A DNA stretch of 8,075 bases, from positions 1 to 8,075 of the forward strand of contig JAOTTZ010000060.1 in assembly GCA_029864165.1 (NCBI GenBank). Reading direction: 5' to 3'. Made by a program: the position numbers and the translations under genes. Source of the stretch: Burkholderiaceae bacterium. Lineage in GTDB: Bacteria > Pseudomonadota > Gammaproteobacteria > Burkholderiales > Burkholderiaceae_C. Of the stretch, positions 1 through 5,831 are shown piece by piece; position 1 is the first letter of the stretch; each line of letters begins with the position of its first letter. The notes below the pieces were generated by a model. The model had not been told where the DNA came from and did no database searches. It worked only from the letters and a program-made list of their open reading frames with translations.

Positions 1-2
1 AA

Positions 3-134
3 TTGATACTTGGCGTCACCGGTACGCAGGCTGGCGTAGCACATTTCGCCCACCTTGGCGGAATGCTCGGCGGCTACCTGATGATCCGCTATTGGCGTGG
101 CCAGCCGCCGTTTGGCCGTCAGCGCAGACGCTGA
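3..134 (+). CDS. Rhomboid-family intramembrane serine protease, C-terminal fragment
   Basis: Only the last 43 codons are inside the window; the reading frame is open from base 3 to a TGA at 132-134. The peptide reads GVAHFAHLGG followed by MLGGYLMIRYW and a basic tail ending RQRRR. An AHLGG segment followed by a glycine-rich helix is the usual form of the last catalytic transmembrane helix of bacterial rhomboids; its histidine (codon 51-53) would pair with the serine of an upstream GxSG motif that lies outside the window. Rhomboids cleave transmembrane substrates within the inner membrane. The arginine-rich end fits a cytoplasmic tail. The call rests on a short stretch, so an inactive rhomboid-like membrane protein remains possible. 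The next gene is 231 bases downstream, so it is probably not co-transcribed. Confidence 0.72.
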   Translation: MILGVTGTQAGVAHFAHLGGMLGGYLMIRYWRGQPPFGRQRRR

Positions 135-353
135 GCGAGCATTCCCTTGATCGTGCCCTTTCCACGGCCGCCCAATATCGTGGGACAGTGACTGTGCGTG
201 TGGCATGCATGTGGGTTTCAGCCCCCTCTCGTCACGGCCGTTTACCGCGGCTTCAAGCTTTTGCGCCGGCAACGCATGCTAAGCTCTCTGCAACGCGCGC
301 GTGGGATGCGTTGGTGAAAAGAGAAACCTTAACGCGCGGCTAAGCAGCCTATT
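135..353. other. Non-coding leader with short repeats
   Basis: No convincing gene is seen between the rhomboid stop and the lipoprotein ribosome binding site. The stretch carries an 8-base inverted repeat, CAACGCAT at 270-277 and ATGCGTTG at 306-313. It also has two short direct repeats, GCTAAGC at 278-284 and 339-345, and AACGCGCG at 292-299 and 331-338. A 5-base inverted repeat, CCACG 162-166 and CGTGG 179-183, has no T-run and is not a terminator. I could not find a promoter with both a good -35 and a good -10 at normal spacing. Confidence 0.5.
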
Positions 354-357
354 AAGG
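327..357 (+). promoter_or_regulatory. Possible hairpin covering the Shine-Dalgarno
   Basis: CCTTAA at 327-332 is the exact reverse complement of TTAAGG at 352-357, and the second arm contains the first half of the Shine-Dalgarno sequence. Inside the loop a second pair, GGCT at 338-341 and AGCC at 346-349, closes a four-base AAGC loop. The two stems stack across an asymmetric internal loop (5 bases on one side, 2 on the other). If this forms in the mRNA it would partly hide the ribosome binding site of the lipoprotein gene. The stems are short, so this is a suggestion only. Confidence 0.3.
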
Positions 358-360
358 AGG
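354..360 (+). promoter_or_regulatory. Strong ribosome binding site of the lipoprotein gene
   Basis: AAGGAGG sits five bases before the ATG at 366. An in-frame GTG at 360 overlaps the last base of this motif and cannot be served by it, so this site decides the start in favour of ATG 366. Confidence 0.8.
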
Positions 361-365
361 TGGTA

Positions 366-1556
366 ATGAGTAGAGTTGGCAAACCGATCAACAGCGTGAA
401 GTTCTGGGTATTGGCTAGCGTGCTGGTGGCCATAACAGGTTGTGGCGGCGGTGGTGGCGATAGCGGTGGCCCGCAGACCGCGACGGGCGTTTTCAAAGAT
501 GCCAATGTTGGGGGAATGACGTTCAGCTCTGGCAGTCAGAGCGGGACTACCAGTGCAGATGGAAGTTTTCTTTATGAAGTTGGCAAATCGGTCACGTTCT
601 CCGTGGGCGGGGTGACCCTTGGCAGTACGACCGGCAAGTCGGTTGTGACGCCCTTGGACCTTGTCACCAACGCCAGCACCAGCACACCGCAAGTTCAAAA
701 CATTGTTCGGTTCTTGCTGATGCTCGATACTGACGGTGATCCCAGCAACGGAATAAGCATCTCACCGTTAGTCCAGTCGGCTGCGGGTTCGTGGCCACCA
801 GTGGATTTCACCGCAGCCAACCTGGCCACTGAGTTGACAACTATTGTGGCCGATGTCGCGACGGCCAACGGCGTCGCGCATACATTGCCGGACGCAGTAA
901 CCGCGCAATCCCATGTCCAAGCAACTTTGTCATGCATTAGGTCTGGTGGTTATAGGGGCTCATATACCGGCACTGATTCGGGACCCTTCGGCGTAGTCAT
1001 TGATGCCACCACGGGTATCGTGAGCGGCGTCGCCTTCAGCAATGAAGATGACGAACTGATCGTTTTGACGGGAACAGCTGCGGTCAGTCCCAACCAGAGT
1101 GCAAGCTTTGTTACTGGTAGCACGAGCACCGGCGCAACCTTCTCTGGCTCTATCAGCGGTGCCGATCAGATCGCTGGAACGTGGCAATTGCCGCCTGGCG
1201 AGTCCGGAACGTTCACTGGTAGCCGCGTCGGTGGTTCAGCAAACGCCGTCTACCGCTTCACTGGACTGTTCACAGGGGACGCTAGCGGCTTCTTTACCTT
1301 TGACGTGAACGCTGCTAACGTTGTTTCCGGTGTAGCCTACACGGTGACGGCACAAGCCGAACCTGGACTGGTAGTGAATGAAGTTATTGGCCTGAATGGG
1401 ACTCTAAGCGGCACGTCGCTGTCGGCGACAACCTCTGACGGCGACGGCAGCATGACAGGGACTTTGAGTACAACGAACGGTACGCTGACGGGCAATTGGA
1501 CCGATACCGATGGAAACTCCGGTACTTTCACGGGTAGCGGCTGCAAGTTGAATTAG
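366..1556 (+). CDS. Secreted lipoprotein of unknown function with duplicated C-terminal module
   Basis: A 396-residue protein with a lipoprotein signal peptide: basic N-terminus (R3, K6, K12), hydrophobic segment about 13-23, and lipobox ITGC with the lipidated cysteine at 26. Glycine follows the cysteine, not aspartate, which favours the outer membrane. A Gly-rich linker comes next (27-35). Residues about 38-90 contain a GTTSADGSF then SVTFSVGGVTLG pattern, a module I associate with proteobacterial surface lipoproteins. Residues 121-129 (DTDGDPSNG) resemble a calcium-binding Asp loop. The C-terminal half holds two copies of a roughly 90-residue beta-rich module (196-286 and 296-391), each containing VSGVA and ending GTFTGS. 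C190 and C393 flank them and could form a disulfide. The protein is rich in Gly, Ser and Thr with few charges, typical of surface proteins. A 60-base sample (541-600) has 28 G+C, against 40 in 4681-4740 of hisS, so composition differs and the gene may be acquired or under different selection. The function is not recognised. Confidence 0.85.
   Translation: MSRVGKPINSVKFWVLASVLVAITGCGGGGGDSGGPQTATGVFKDANVGGMTFSSGSQSGTTSADGSFLYEVGKSVTFSVGGVTLGSTTGKSVVTPLDLVTNASTSTPQVQNIVRFLLMLDTDGDPSNGISISPLVQSAAGSWPPVDFTAANLATELTTIVADVATANGVAHTLPDAVTAQSHVQATLSCIRSGGYRGSYTGTDSGPFGVVIDATTGIVSGVAFSNEDDELIVLTGTAAVSPNQSASFVTGSTSTGATFSGSISGADQIAGTWQLPPGESGTFTGSRVGGSANAVYRFTGLFTGDASGFFTFDVNAANVVSGVAYTVTAQAEPGLVVNEVIGLNGTLSGTSLSATTSDGDGSMTGTLSTTNGTLTGNWTDTDGNSGTFTGSGCKLN
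951..1223 (+). repeat. Lipoprotein module, copy 1
   Basis: Encodes residues 196-286. Shared features with copy 2 are the opening YR, a TGxxSGxF-like segment, VSGVA, a central LxGT, GTW/GNW near the end, and the closing GTFTGS. The last 21 bases match the last 21 bases of copy 2 at 18 positions, so homology is visible at the DNA level. Confidence 0.65.
1251..1538 (+). repeat. Lipoprotein module, copy 2
   Basis: Encodes residues 296-391 and repeats the motif order of copy 1: YR, FTGDASGFF, VSGVA, LNGTLSGT, GNW, GTFTGS. It is about five residues longer than copy 1, mainly in the middle. The two copies are separated by a short linker (residues 287-295). Confidence 0.65.
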
Positions 1557-1764
1557 GGCCAGCTAACACGACTCAAGCCCGATGCGTAGTGTTAACAGGC
1601 CCGAATCCGCTGTGACTCGAAAATGGGCGCCCATAGCCCCAGGGTCAGTGGCTGAACTCTTCCAGCCCAACCACAGTCGGCACCTGCGAGACGCTACCAA
1701 GAATACGCGAGTCGAGCGCCTCACTCAGGCTGCGGCCGTCCATTGGTTGAGAGCGGGTCAAGTT
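1557..1764. other. Convergent intergenic gap
   Basis: This lies between the 3' ends of the lipoprotein gene (+) and the SDR-like gene (-). It contains a perfect 12-base palindrome ATGGGCGCCCAT at 1623-1634 and an inverted pair TAACAC (1564-1569) and GTGTTA (1589-1594) with a 19-base loop. No strong hairpin plus T-run is seen for the + strand. A weak terminator candidate for the - strand is listed separately. No gene here is convincing. Confidence 0.5.
1620..1641 (-). terminator. Weak candidate terminator of the SDR-like gene
   Basis: Read on the - strand, TGGGGC pairs with GC plus CCCA (one bulged G) around a five-base loop and is directly followed by TTTT. It lies about 125 bases beyond the SDR-like stop codon. 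The stem has six pairs with a bulge and the T-run is short, so it would be a weak intrinsic terminator at best. Part of it coincides with the 12-base palindrome at 1623-1634. Confidence 0.3.
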
Positions 1765-2661
1765 TCAAGACGCCACCAAACCCTCGAGCACCGTCGGGTA
1801 GCGCAACTTCAATCGTAGTTCCTGCTTCAAGCGCCGGTTGCTCAGGCGGCGCGACTCGCTCATGAACGAGCGCTGCACCGGCGGCAGTTGCTGGGCAGCC
1901 TCGGCGCGCGTGATGCGCGGTGGGCGCGGCAGGCCACACCAATCGGCGACCAAGTCGAAGTAGTCCCCCATCTTCAGCACAGTGTCGTCGCACGCATGAA
2001 CCACGCGCTGCGGCATGCCTCGGTGTAAGGCCAGCACACATACGCGGGCAAGATCGTCGGCATGGATGTGGTTGCTGAAAACATCGTCCTCGGCCACCAA
2101 CACCGGGGTACCCCTGACCAAGCGTTCTCTCGGATGACCGGCGCTGCGATCGTTCGCATAGATGCCAGGAACGCGCAGCACGGTCACCCTGCCCCCAAAA
2201 ACACGACCAAACCATTGCACACGCTGCTCGGCGTCCACTCGGCGTCGCGCACGCTCAGTGCCGGGGTTCACGGCACGCGTTTCATCGAAACTTGCGCCAC
2301 CGGCGTCACCGTACACGCCCGTCGTGCTGGCGTAAACCAAACGCCGCACCCTGCCTCGGCGCGCCAGTATCCGCAACAGATTGGCGGTGCGCAGGTCGGC
2401 CGTTCCTGTGGGCGCAGGCGGTGCAAGGTGAAGCACGGCCTCGGCCAACCCTGCCAAGCGTCTCAAAGTCAGGGGGTCGTCGAGGTCACCGAGTACAGGC
2501 ACCACGCCCGCACCACGCAGTACCTCGCAGCGCGCAGCGCTTGACGTCAACGCGTACAACCGAAAGCGACCACGCAGCAAATGCACCACGCGCAGACCTA
2601 TGTCGCCACAACCGACGATCAACAACCGGGGGCGTCTGAAAAGGCGGGGGGGTGCGCTCAC
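1765..2661 (-). CDS. Atypical SDR, NAD-dependent epimerase/dehydratase-like protein
   Basis: With a GTG start at 2661 this is a 298-residue Rossmann-fold protein. RPRLLIVGCGDIG near the N-terminus (GCGDIG about 17-22) is the dinucleotide-binding loop, in the GxGxxG form of extended/atypical SDRs. A YASTTGVYGD strand (about 110-119) matches the family's Ser/Thr active-site region, and NHIHADDLA (about 197-205) matches the late substrate-domain motif. Where classical enzymes have YxxxK before the AEQ helix, this protein has only arginines in ERARRRVDAEQ, so it groups with atypical SDRs such as the YeeZ type; activity and substrate are unknown. An in-frame ATG at 2727 would give 320 residues but would overlap the start of the divergent reductase and add residues without family resemblance. 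GTG 2661 has a GGAA eight bases upstream and is preferred. It is convergent with the lipoprotein gene and divergent from the reductase. Confidence 0.85.
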   Translation of the reverse strand: MSAPPRLFRRPRLLIVGCGDIGLRVVHLLRGRFRLYALTSSAARCEVLRGAGVVPVLGDLDDPLTLRRLAGLAEAVLHLAPPAPTGTADLRTANLLRILARRGRVRRLVYASTTGVYGDAGGASFDETRAVNPGTERARRRVDAEQRVQWFGRVFGGRVTVLRVPGIYANDRSAGHPRERLVRGTPVLVAEDDVFSNHIHADDLARVCVLALHRGMPQRVVHACDDTVLKMGDYFDLVADWCGLPRPPRITRAEAAQQLPPVQRSFMSESRRLSNRRLKQELRLKLRYPTVLEGLVAS

Positions 2662-2716
2662 GATAGAGTTTCCACGAAGCGGGCAAAATTGGGTACCACG
2701 CAAGCTTACCCGCCTC
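2662..2716. promoter_or_regulatory. Divergent intergenic region, possible shared control region
   Basis: These 55 bases separate the preferred starts of the SDR-like gene (-) and the reductase (+), so promoters for one or both should lie in or near them. The only symmetry seen is GGGTA at 2691-2695 with TACCC at 2707-2711, which could be an operator half-site pair but is short. I could not identify convincing -35/-10 pairs, and the reductase ATG has no clear Shine-Dalgarno. Confidence 0.3.
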
Positions 2717-3748
2717 ATGCCCTTCACCGTAACCGTTCAACCCAGTGGTCGCAGTTTCCAGGTTCAACGTGATGAACCAATTTTGCGCGCAGCCATTCTC
2801 CAAGGCGTGGGCTTGCCTTATGGCTGCAAAGACGGCGCTTGCGGGTCCTGCAAATGCCGGCTGCTGGAAGGCCACGTGATACACGGCGCGCACCAGCGCA
2901 AAGCACTCAGCGTCGAAGAGGAAGACGCCGGCTACATTCTCACCTGCTGCGCAGCGCCTCAAAGCGACGTGCTGATCGAGGCACGCAACATCTTGGGTGC
3001 AGGCGAGTTTGTGCCGCGCAAAATGCCAGCGCGTGTGGCCAACATCGCCCGACCCGCACCGGACGTGGCAATTCTTCGGCTACAACTACCCGCCAACTCG
3101 GCAATGCAATACCACGCAGGTCAGTATGTGGACTTCATATTGAGCGATGGCATACGGCGCAGCTACTCCATCGCCAACGCGCCGCACGCACAGGGCGACG
3201 CAGCGGGCATTGACCTGCACATCCGTCATATGCCTGGGGGCAGGTTCACCGAGCATGTTTTCGGGGCGATGAAAGAAAAAGAAATCGTGCGACTGGAGGG
3301 CCCATACGGCAGCTTCTATTTGCGCGAAGACTCGACCAAACCGATTGTGCTGTTGGCCTCTGGCACGGGCTTTGCGCCCATCAAAGCTATTCTCGAGCGG
3401 CTTGAGTTCATGGTCAGCGGGCGTCCTGCAGCGCTGTACTGGGGTTGCCGCTGCAAGACAGACCTGTACCTGAACGACTGGGCGCAGCAGGCGGCATCGC
3501 GGATGACCCAGCTGCGCTACATCCCCGTGTTGTCAGAGGCGCGGCGCGAAGACCATTGGTTTGGCCGCACCGGCTTGGTTCACCAAGCGGTGATGGCCGA
3601 TTTGCCCGACCTGGCTGGTTACCAGGTCTATGCCTGCGGCGCTCCCGCCATGGTGGAGGCCGCGCAGCGCGACTTCGTCGAACGCTGCGGGTTGCCCGAA
3701 AACGAGTTCTATGCCGATGCTTTCACTTCCGAGGCCGACAAGCACTGA
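2717..3748 (+). CDS. 2Fe-2S/FAD NAD(P)H oxidoreductase, CDP-6-deoxy-delta-3,4-glucoseen reductase type
   Basis: The 343-residue protein has three domains in order. An N-terminal plant-type ferredoxin domain carries CKDGACGSCKC, with cluster ligands C37, C42, C45 and C77 (in LTCC). A ferredoxin-reductase-type FAD domain follows, with RSYSIAN at 148-154. The C-terminal NAD(P)H domain has GTGFAPIK at 216-223, YACGAPAMV at 305-313 and FYADAF near the end. It passes electrons from NAD(P)H through FAD to the iron-sulfur cluster and then to a partner. This architecture is shared by AscD/E3 of 3,6-dideoxyhexose synthesis and by reductases of aromatic oxygenases (XylZ or phenol hydroxylase P5 type). 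No dehydrase or oxygenase partner is visible, so the deoxysugar name should be taken as a family label. ATG 2717 is chosen because the ferredoxin fold begins right there (MPFTVTVQPSG); the frame continues open upstream to 2600 but that part runs antisense to the SDR-like gene. No strong ribosome binding site is seen. Confidence 0.9.
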   Translation: MPFTVTVQPSGRSFQVQRDEPILRAAILQGVGLPYGCKDGACGSCKCRLLEGHVIHGAHQRKALSVEEEDAGYILTCCAAPQSDVLIEARNILGAGEFVPRKMPARVANIARPAPDVAILRLQLPANSAMQYHAGQYVDFILSDGIRRSYSIANAPHAQGDAAGIDLHIRHMPGGRFTEHVFGAMKEKEIVRLEGPYGSFYLREDSTKPIVLLASGTGFAPIKAILERLEFMVSGRPAALYWGCRCKTDLYLNDWAQQAASRMTQLRYIPVLSEARREDHWFGRTGLVHQAVMADLPDLAGYQVYACGAPAMVEAAQRDFVERCGLPENEFYADAFTSEADKH

Positions 3749-3774
3749 ACAGTATCGCGGTAGCGCGATAACAT
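3746..3774 (+). promoter_or_regulatory. Candidate hisS promoter
   Basis: TGAACA at 3746-3751 matches four of six bases of the -35 consensus, and TAACAT at 3769-3774 matches four of six of the -10, with an exact 17-base spacer. The -35 starts on the stop codon of the reductase gene. Transcription from here would give a leader of roughly 35 bases before the hisS ATG. The spacer includes most of a perfect hairpin. Two four-of-six matches can occur by chance. Confidence 0.35.
3753..3770 (+). other. Perfect 7-bp hairpin between reductase gene and hisS
   Basis: TATCGCG (3753-3759) and CGCGATA (3764-3770) are exact reverse complements around the four-base loop GTAG, starting five bases after the reductase stop codon. 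No T-run follows, so it is not a standard intrinsic terminator. It may protect the 3' end of the upstream message, or act as a DNA-level site inside the candidate hisS promoter. Confidence 0.5.
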
Positions 3775-3816
3775 CGCCCCAGACCAGCCATAGCACGCCG
3801 CCGTACGCATCACCCC

Positions 3817-5115
3817 ATGAGCGAGACATCCAAAGCCATTCCCTTGCAGGCCATCCGGGGCATGAACGACATCTTGCCGCCTGATTCGGCGCGTTGGGTG
3901 TGGCTAGAAGATAAGCTACGCGCACTGATGGCGCGCTACGGTTACGACAACGTCCGCACACCCATCGTCGAGCCGACAGCGCTGTTCGTTCGCGGTCTGG
4001 GCGCAGCGACCGACATCGTGGAAAAAGAGATGTACTCGTTCGAAGACACGATGAATGGCGATCAACTTACGTTGCGCCCTGAGAACACCGCCGGCGTCGT
4101 GCGGGCAGTCGCCGAACACAACCTGCTCTACGACGGCGGCAAGCGGCTGTGGTACATCGGCGCGATGTTTCGCCACGAGCGGCCACAAAAAGGCCGCTAC
4201 CGCCAGTTTCACCAGTTCGGCGCCGAGGCGCTGGGCTACGCCGGGCCGGATGTCGATGCCGAGTTGATCCTGATGTGCCGCGCGCTATGGCGCGAGCTCG
4301 GTTTGGTGGAAGGACGCGACGTGCGGCTCGAACTCAATAGCCTGGGCCAGCCCGACGAACGGTGCGCACACCGTGAAGCGCTGATCACACACTTCGAGCA
4401 ACACATAGACCGGCTGGACGACGACGCCAGGCGAAGGCTGCACGGCAACCCCTTGCGCATACTGGATTCTAAGAACGCCTCAATGCACCCCGTCTTGGAC
4501 AGTGCGCCCATGCTGATCGACTTTTTGGGCGCTGATTCTCTGGCGCACTTGCAAGCGGTGCGCGATGTGCTCGACGCCGCTGGTCTTGAATACCGCGTCA
4601 ACCCACGCTTGGTCCGCGGACTTGATTACTACAACCTGACGACGTTCGAGTGGACGACAGACCGGCTGGGCGCGCAGGGAACGGTTTGCGGCGGCGGGCG
4701 CTACGACACGCTGATCGAGCAACTGGGAGGCAAACCAGCGCCGGCGGTGGGCTTCGCCCTGGGTATTGAGCGCTTGCTGTTGCTGTTGGACGAGGCCGCA
4801 GTGACACCGCCAGCCGCTGGCCCCATGGTCTACGCCATCGTGCCCGGCGCTGCCGTGCTCACACGCGCTTTGCTGACCGTCGAGGCCCTGCGCAGCGCTG
4901 GCGTGAGCGTGCTGATGCATCTGGGAGGCCACAGCATGAAGACACAGTTCAAACGCGCCGACGCCAGCGGCGCGCGCTACGCGCTTGTGTTCGGCGAAGA
5001 CGAAGTTGCACGCGGTGAGGTGGCGCTAAAGTTTCTGCGCAATGAAGCAGAACCGCAACGCACACTCGCGTTGGCCAGTGTTGCTGAATGGGCCAGGGAA
5101 TTGCTCAAAGCATAA
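3817..5115 (+). CDS. hisS: Histidyl-tRNA synthetase
   Basis: The 432-residue class II aminoacyl-tRNA synthetase attaches histidine to tRNA-His in the cytoplasm using ATP. Motif 1 lies around [16 protein letters not shown] (47-62). TLRPENTAG (85-93) is part of the active site. Motif 2 is [20 protein letters not shown] (118-137), with the ATP-binding arginines. The histidine-specific motif is LVRGLDYYN (265-273), followed by CGGGRYD (291-297). Motif 3 is [12 protein letters not shown] (310-321). The last 95 or so residues form the anticodon-binding domain. The length is normal for bacterial HisRS and no key motif is missing. The ATG lacks a clear Shine-Dalgarno, but the N-terminal [11 protein letters not shown] follows at the expected place. 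It is the first gene of the tight run with the YfgM-like gene (32-base gap), bamB and der; the gap to the upstream reductase is 68 bases. Confidence 0.98.
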   Translation: MSETSKAIPLQAIRGMNDILPPDSARWVWLEDKLRALMARYGYDNVRTPIVEPTALFVRGLGAATDIVEKEMYSFEDTMNGDQLTLRPENTAGVVRAVAEHNLLYDGGKRLWYIGAMFRHERPQKGRYRQFHQFGAEALGYAGPDVDAELILMCRALWRELGLVEGRDVRLELNSLGQPDERCAHREALITHFEQHIDRLDDDARRRLHGNPLRILDSKNASMHPVLDSAPMLIDFLGADSLAHLQAVRDVLDAAGLEYRVNPRLVRGLDYYNLTTFEWTTDRLGAQGTVCGGGRYDTLIEQLGGKPAPAVGFALGIERLLLLLDEAAVTPPAAGPMVYAIVPGAAVLTRALLTVEALRSAGVSVLMHLGGHSMKTQFKRADASGARYALVFGEDEVARGEVALKFLRNEAEPQRTLALASVAEWARELLKA

Positions 5116-5147
5116 TTCCACCTTCACATAGAGATTGTCAATCCCGC

Positions 5148-5831
5148 ATGGCCACCCAACTTGACCTACAAGAACAAGAGCAGCTCGACCAGCTGAAGAC
5201 CCTCTGGAAGCAGTACGGCAACCTCCTTACCTGGCTGCTGATCGCAGCACTCTCGGCTTACGCGGCCTGGAATGGCTGGAACTGGTGGCAACGCCAACAG
5301 TCGACCAAGGCCGCCGCGATGTACGACGAGCTCGAAAAAGCAGCCCGTGCTGGCGATGTTGACAAAACGGGCCGCGTCTTCACCGACCTCAAGGAGCGCT
5401 TCCCGCGGACTGTTTTTTCGGAGCAAGCTGCTCTGCTCGCCGCCAAGTTGCAGTTCGACAGTGGCAAGCTAGACCAGGCTCGCGCCACCCTTGCATGGGT
5501 GAGCGAGAACGCGATCGAAGCCGAGTACCAAACCATTGCACGATTGCGGCTGGCCGGTGTGTTGCTCGACGAGAAGAAGTATGACGAAGCGCTCAAGCAG
5601 CTCGACGCCGCGACCGCCAAAGAGTTCGAAGCACTGGTGGCCGACCGGCGTGGTGACGTCTTGCTGGCGCAAGGCAAGAACACGCAAGCCCAGGCCGCGT
5701 ATCGCACCGCCTGGAAAGCGATGGACGCGACGGTTCCGTACCGTCAGTTGATCGAAGCCAAGCTGACCGCGATGGGTGCTGCACCCAAAGCTGAAAAATC
5801 CGAGGCGCCGGCCAAGGAGGCCACGCCATGA
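5148..5831 (+). CDS. yfgM: YfgM-like tetratricopeptide inner-membrane protein
   Basis: The 227-residue protein has a charged cytoplasmic N-terminus (about 1-24, rich in Gln, Glu and Leu), one transmembrane helix (about 25-46, LLTWLLIAALSAYAAW) and a periplasmic helical region of tetratricopeptide-like repeats. Examples are KYDEALKQLDAA (144-155) and ADRRGDVLLAQGKNTQAQAAY (165-185). The tail is Ala, Lys and Glu rich (211-227) and probably disordered. In E. coli the homologue YfgM is tethered to the inner membrane, associates with the chaperone PpiD and SecYEG, and helps periplasmic protein traffic; the same role is inferred here from topology and from its place between hisS and bamB. ATG 5148 is chosen because the conserved N-terminus begins there. 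An in-frame ATG at 5088 would overlap the hisS end by 28 bases and add 20 unrelated residues. Its stop overlaps the bamB start as ATGA. Confidence 0.9.
   Translation: MATQLDLQEQEQLDQLKTLWKQYGNLLTWLLIAALSAYAAWNGWNWWQRQQSTKAAAMYDELEKAARAGDVDKTGRVFTDLKERFPRTVFSEQAALLAAKLQFDSGKLDQARATLAWVSENAIEAEYQTIARLRLAGVLLDEKKYDEALKQLDAATAKEFEALVADRRGDVLLAQGKNTQAQAAYRTAWKAMDATVPYRQLIEAKLTAMGAAPKAEKSEAPAKEATP
5814..5820 (+). promoter_or_regulatory. Strong ribosome binding site of bamB
   Basis: AAGGAGG lies inside the 3' end of the yfgM-like coding sequence, seven bases before the bamB ATG at 5828. With the four-base ATGA overlap this supports translational coupling while allowing independent, efficient initiation. 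Confidence 0.8.

Noticed and set aside
92..343. An 83-codon open frame on the + strand overlapping the rhomboid end and the leader
   Set aside because: It starts inside the rhomboid reading frame, has no ribosome binding site, and its product is low-complexity and Arg/Ala rich, as expected for a shadow frame in GC-rich DNA.
1645..1743. A 32-codon open frame on the - strand just after the SDR-like stop, starting MDGRSLSEAL
   Set aside because: It is in the SDR frame seven codons beyond the stop and its codon use looks gene-like, but it has no ribosome binding site and no family resemblance. It could equally be a chance frame or a remnant.
1582..1818. A 78-codon open frame on the + strand in the convergent gap
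   Set aside because: It runs into the 3' end of the SDR-like gene on the opposite strand and has neither a Shine-Dalgarno nor recognisable motifs.
2628..2641. A GGCGTCTGAA string resembling the Neisseria DNA uptake sequence
   Set aside because: It has a mismatch to the canonical decamer, occurs once, and lies inside the SDR coding sequence, so it is most likely chance.
2600..2716. A 39-residue N-terminal extension of the reductase
   Set aside because: The extra residues have no ferredoxin-like features, the region is antisense to the start of the SDR-like gene, and the ferredoxin fold begins at the ATG at 2717.
3753..3770. The perfect hairpin after the reductase gene as a rho-independent terminator
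   Set aside because: No T-run follows it on the + strand; the next bases are ACATCGCCCC.
5088..5147. An upstream in-frame ATG for the YfgM-like gene
   Set aside because: It would overlap the hisS coding end and add residues unlike the family N-terminus; the family-like start is at 5148.
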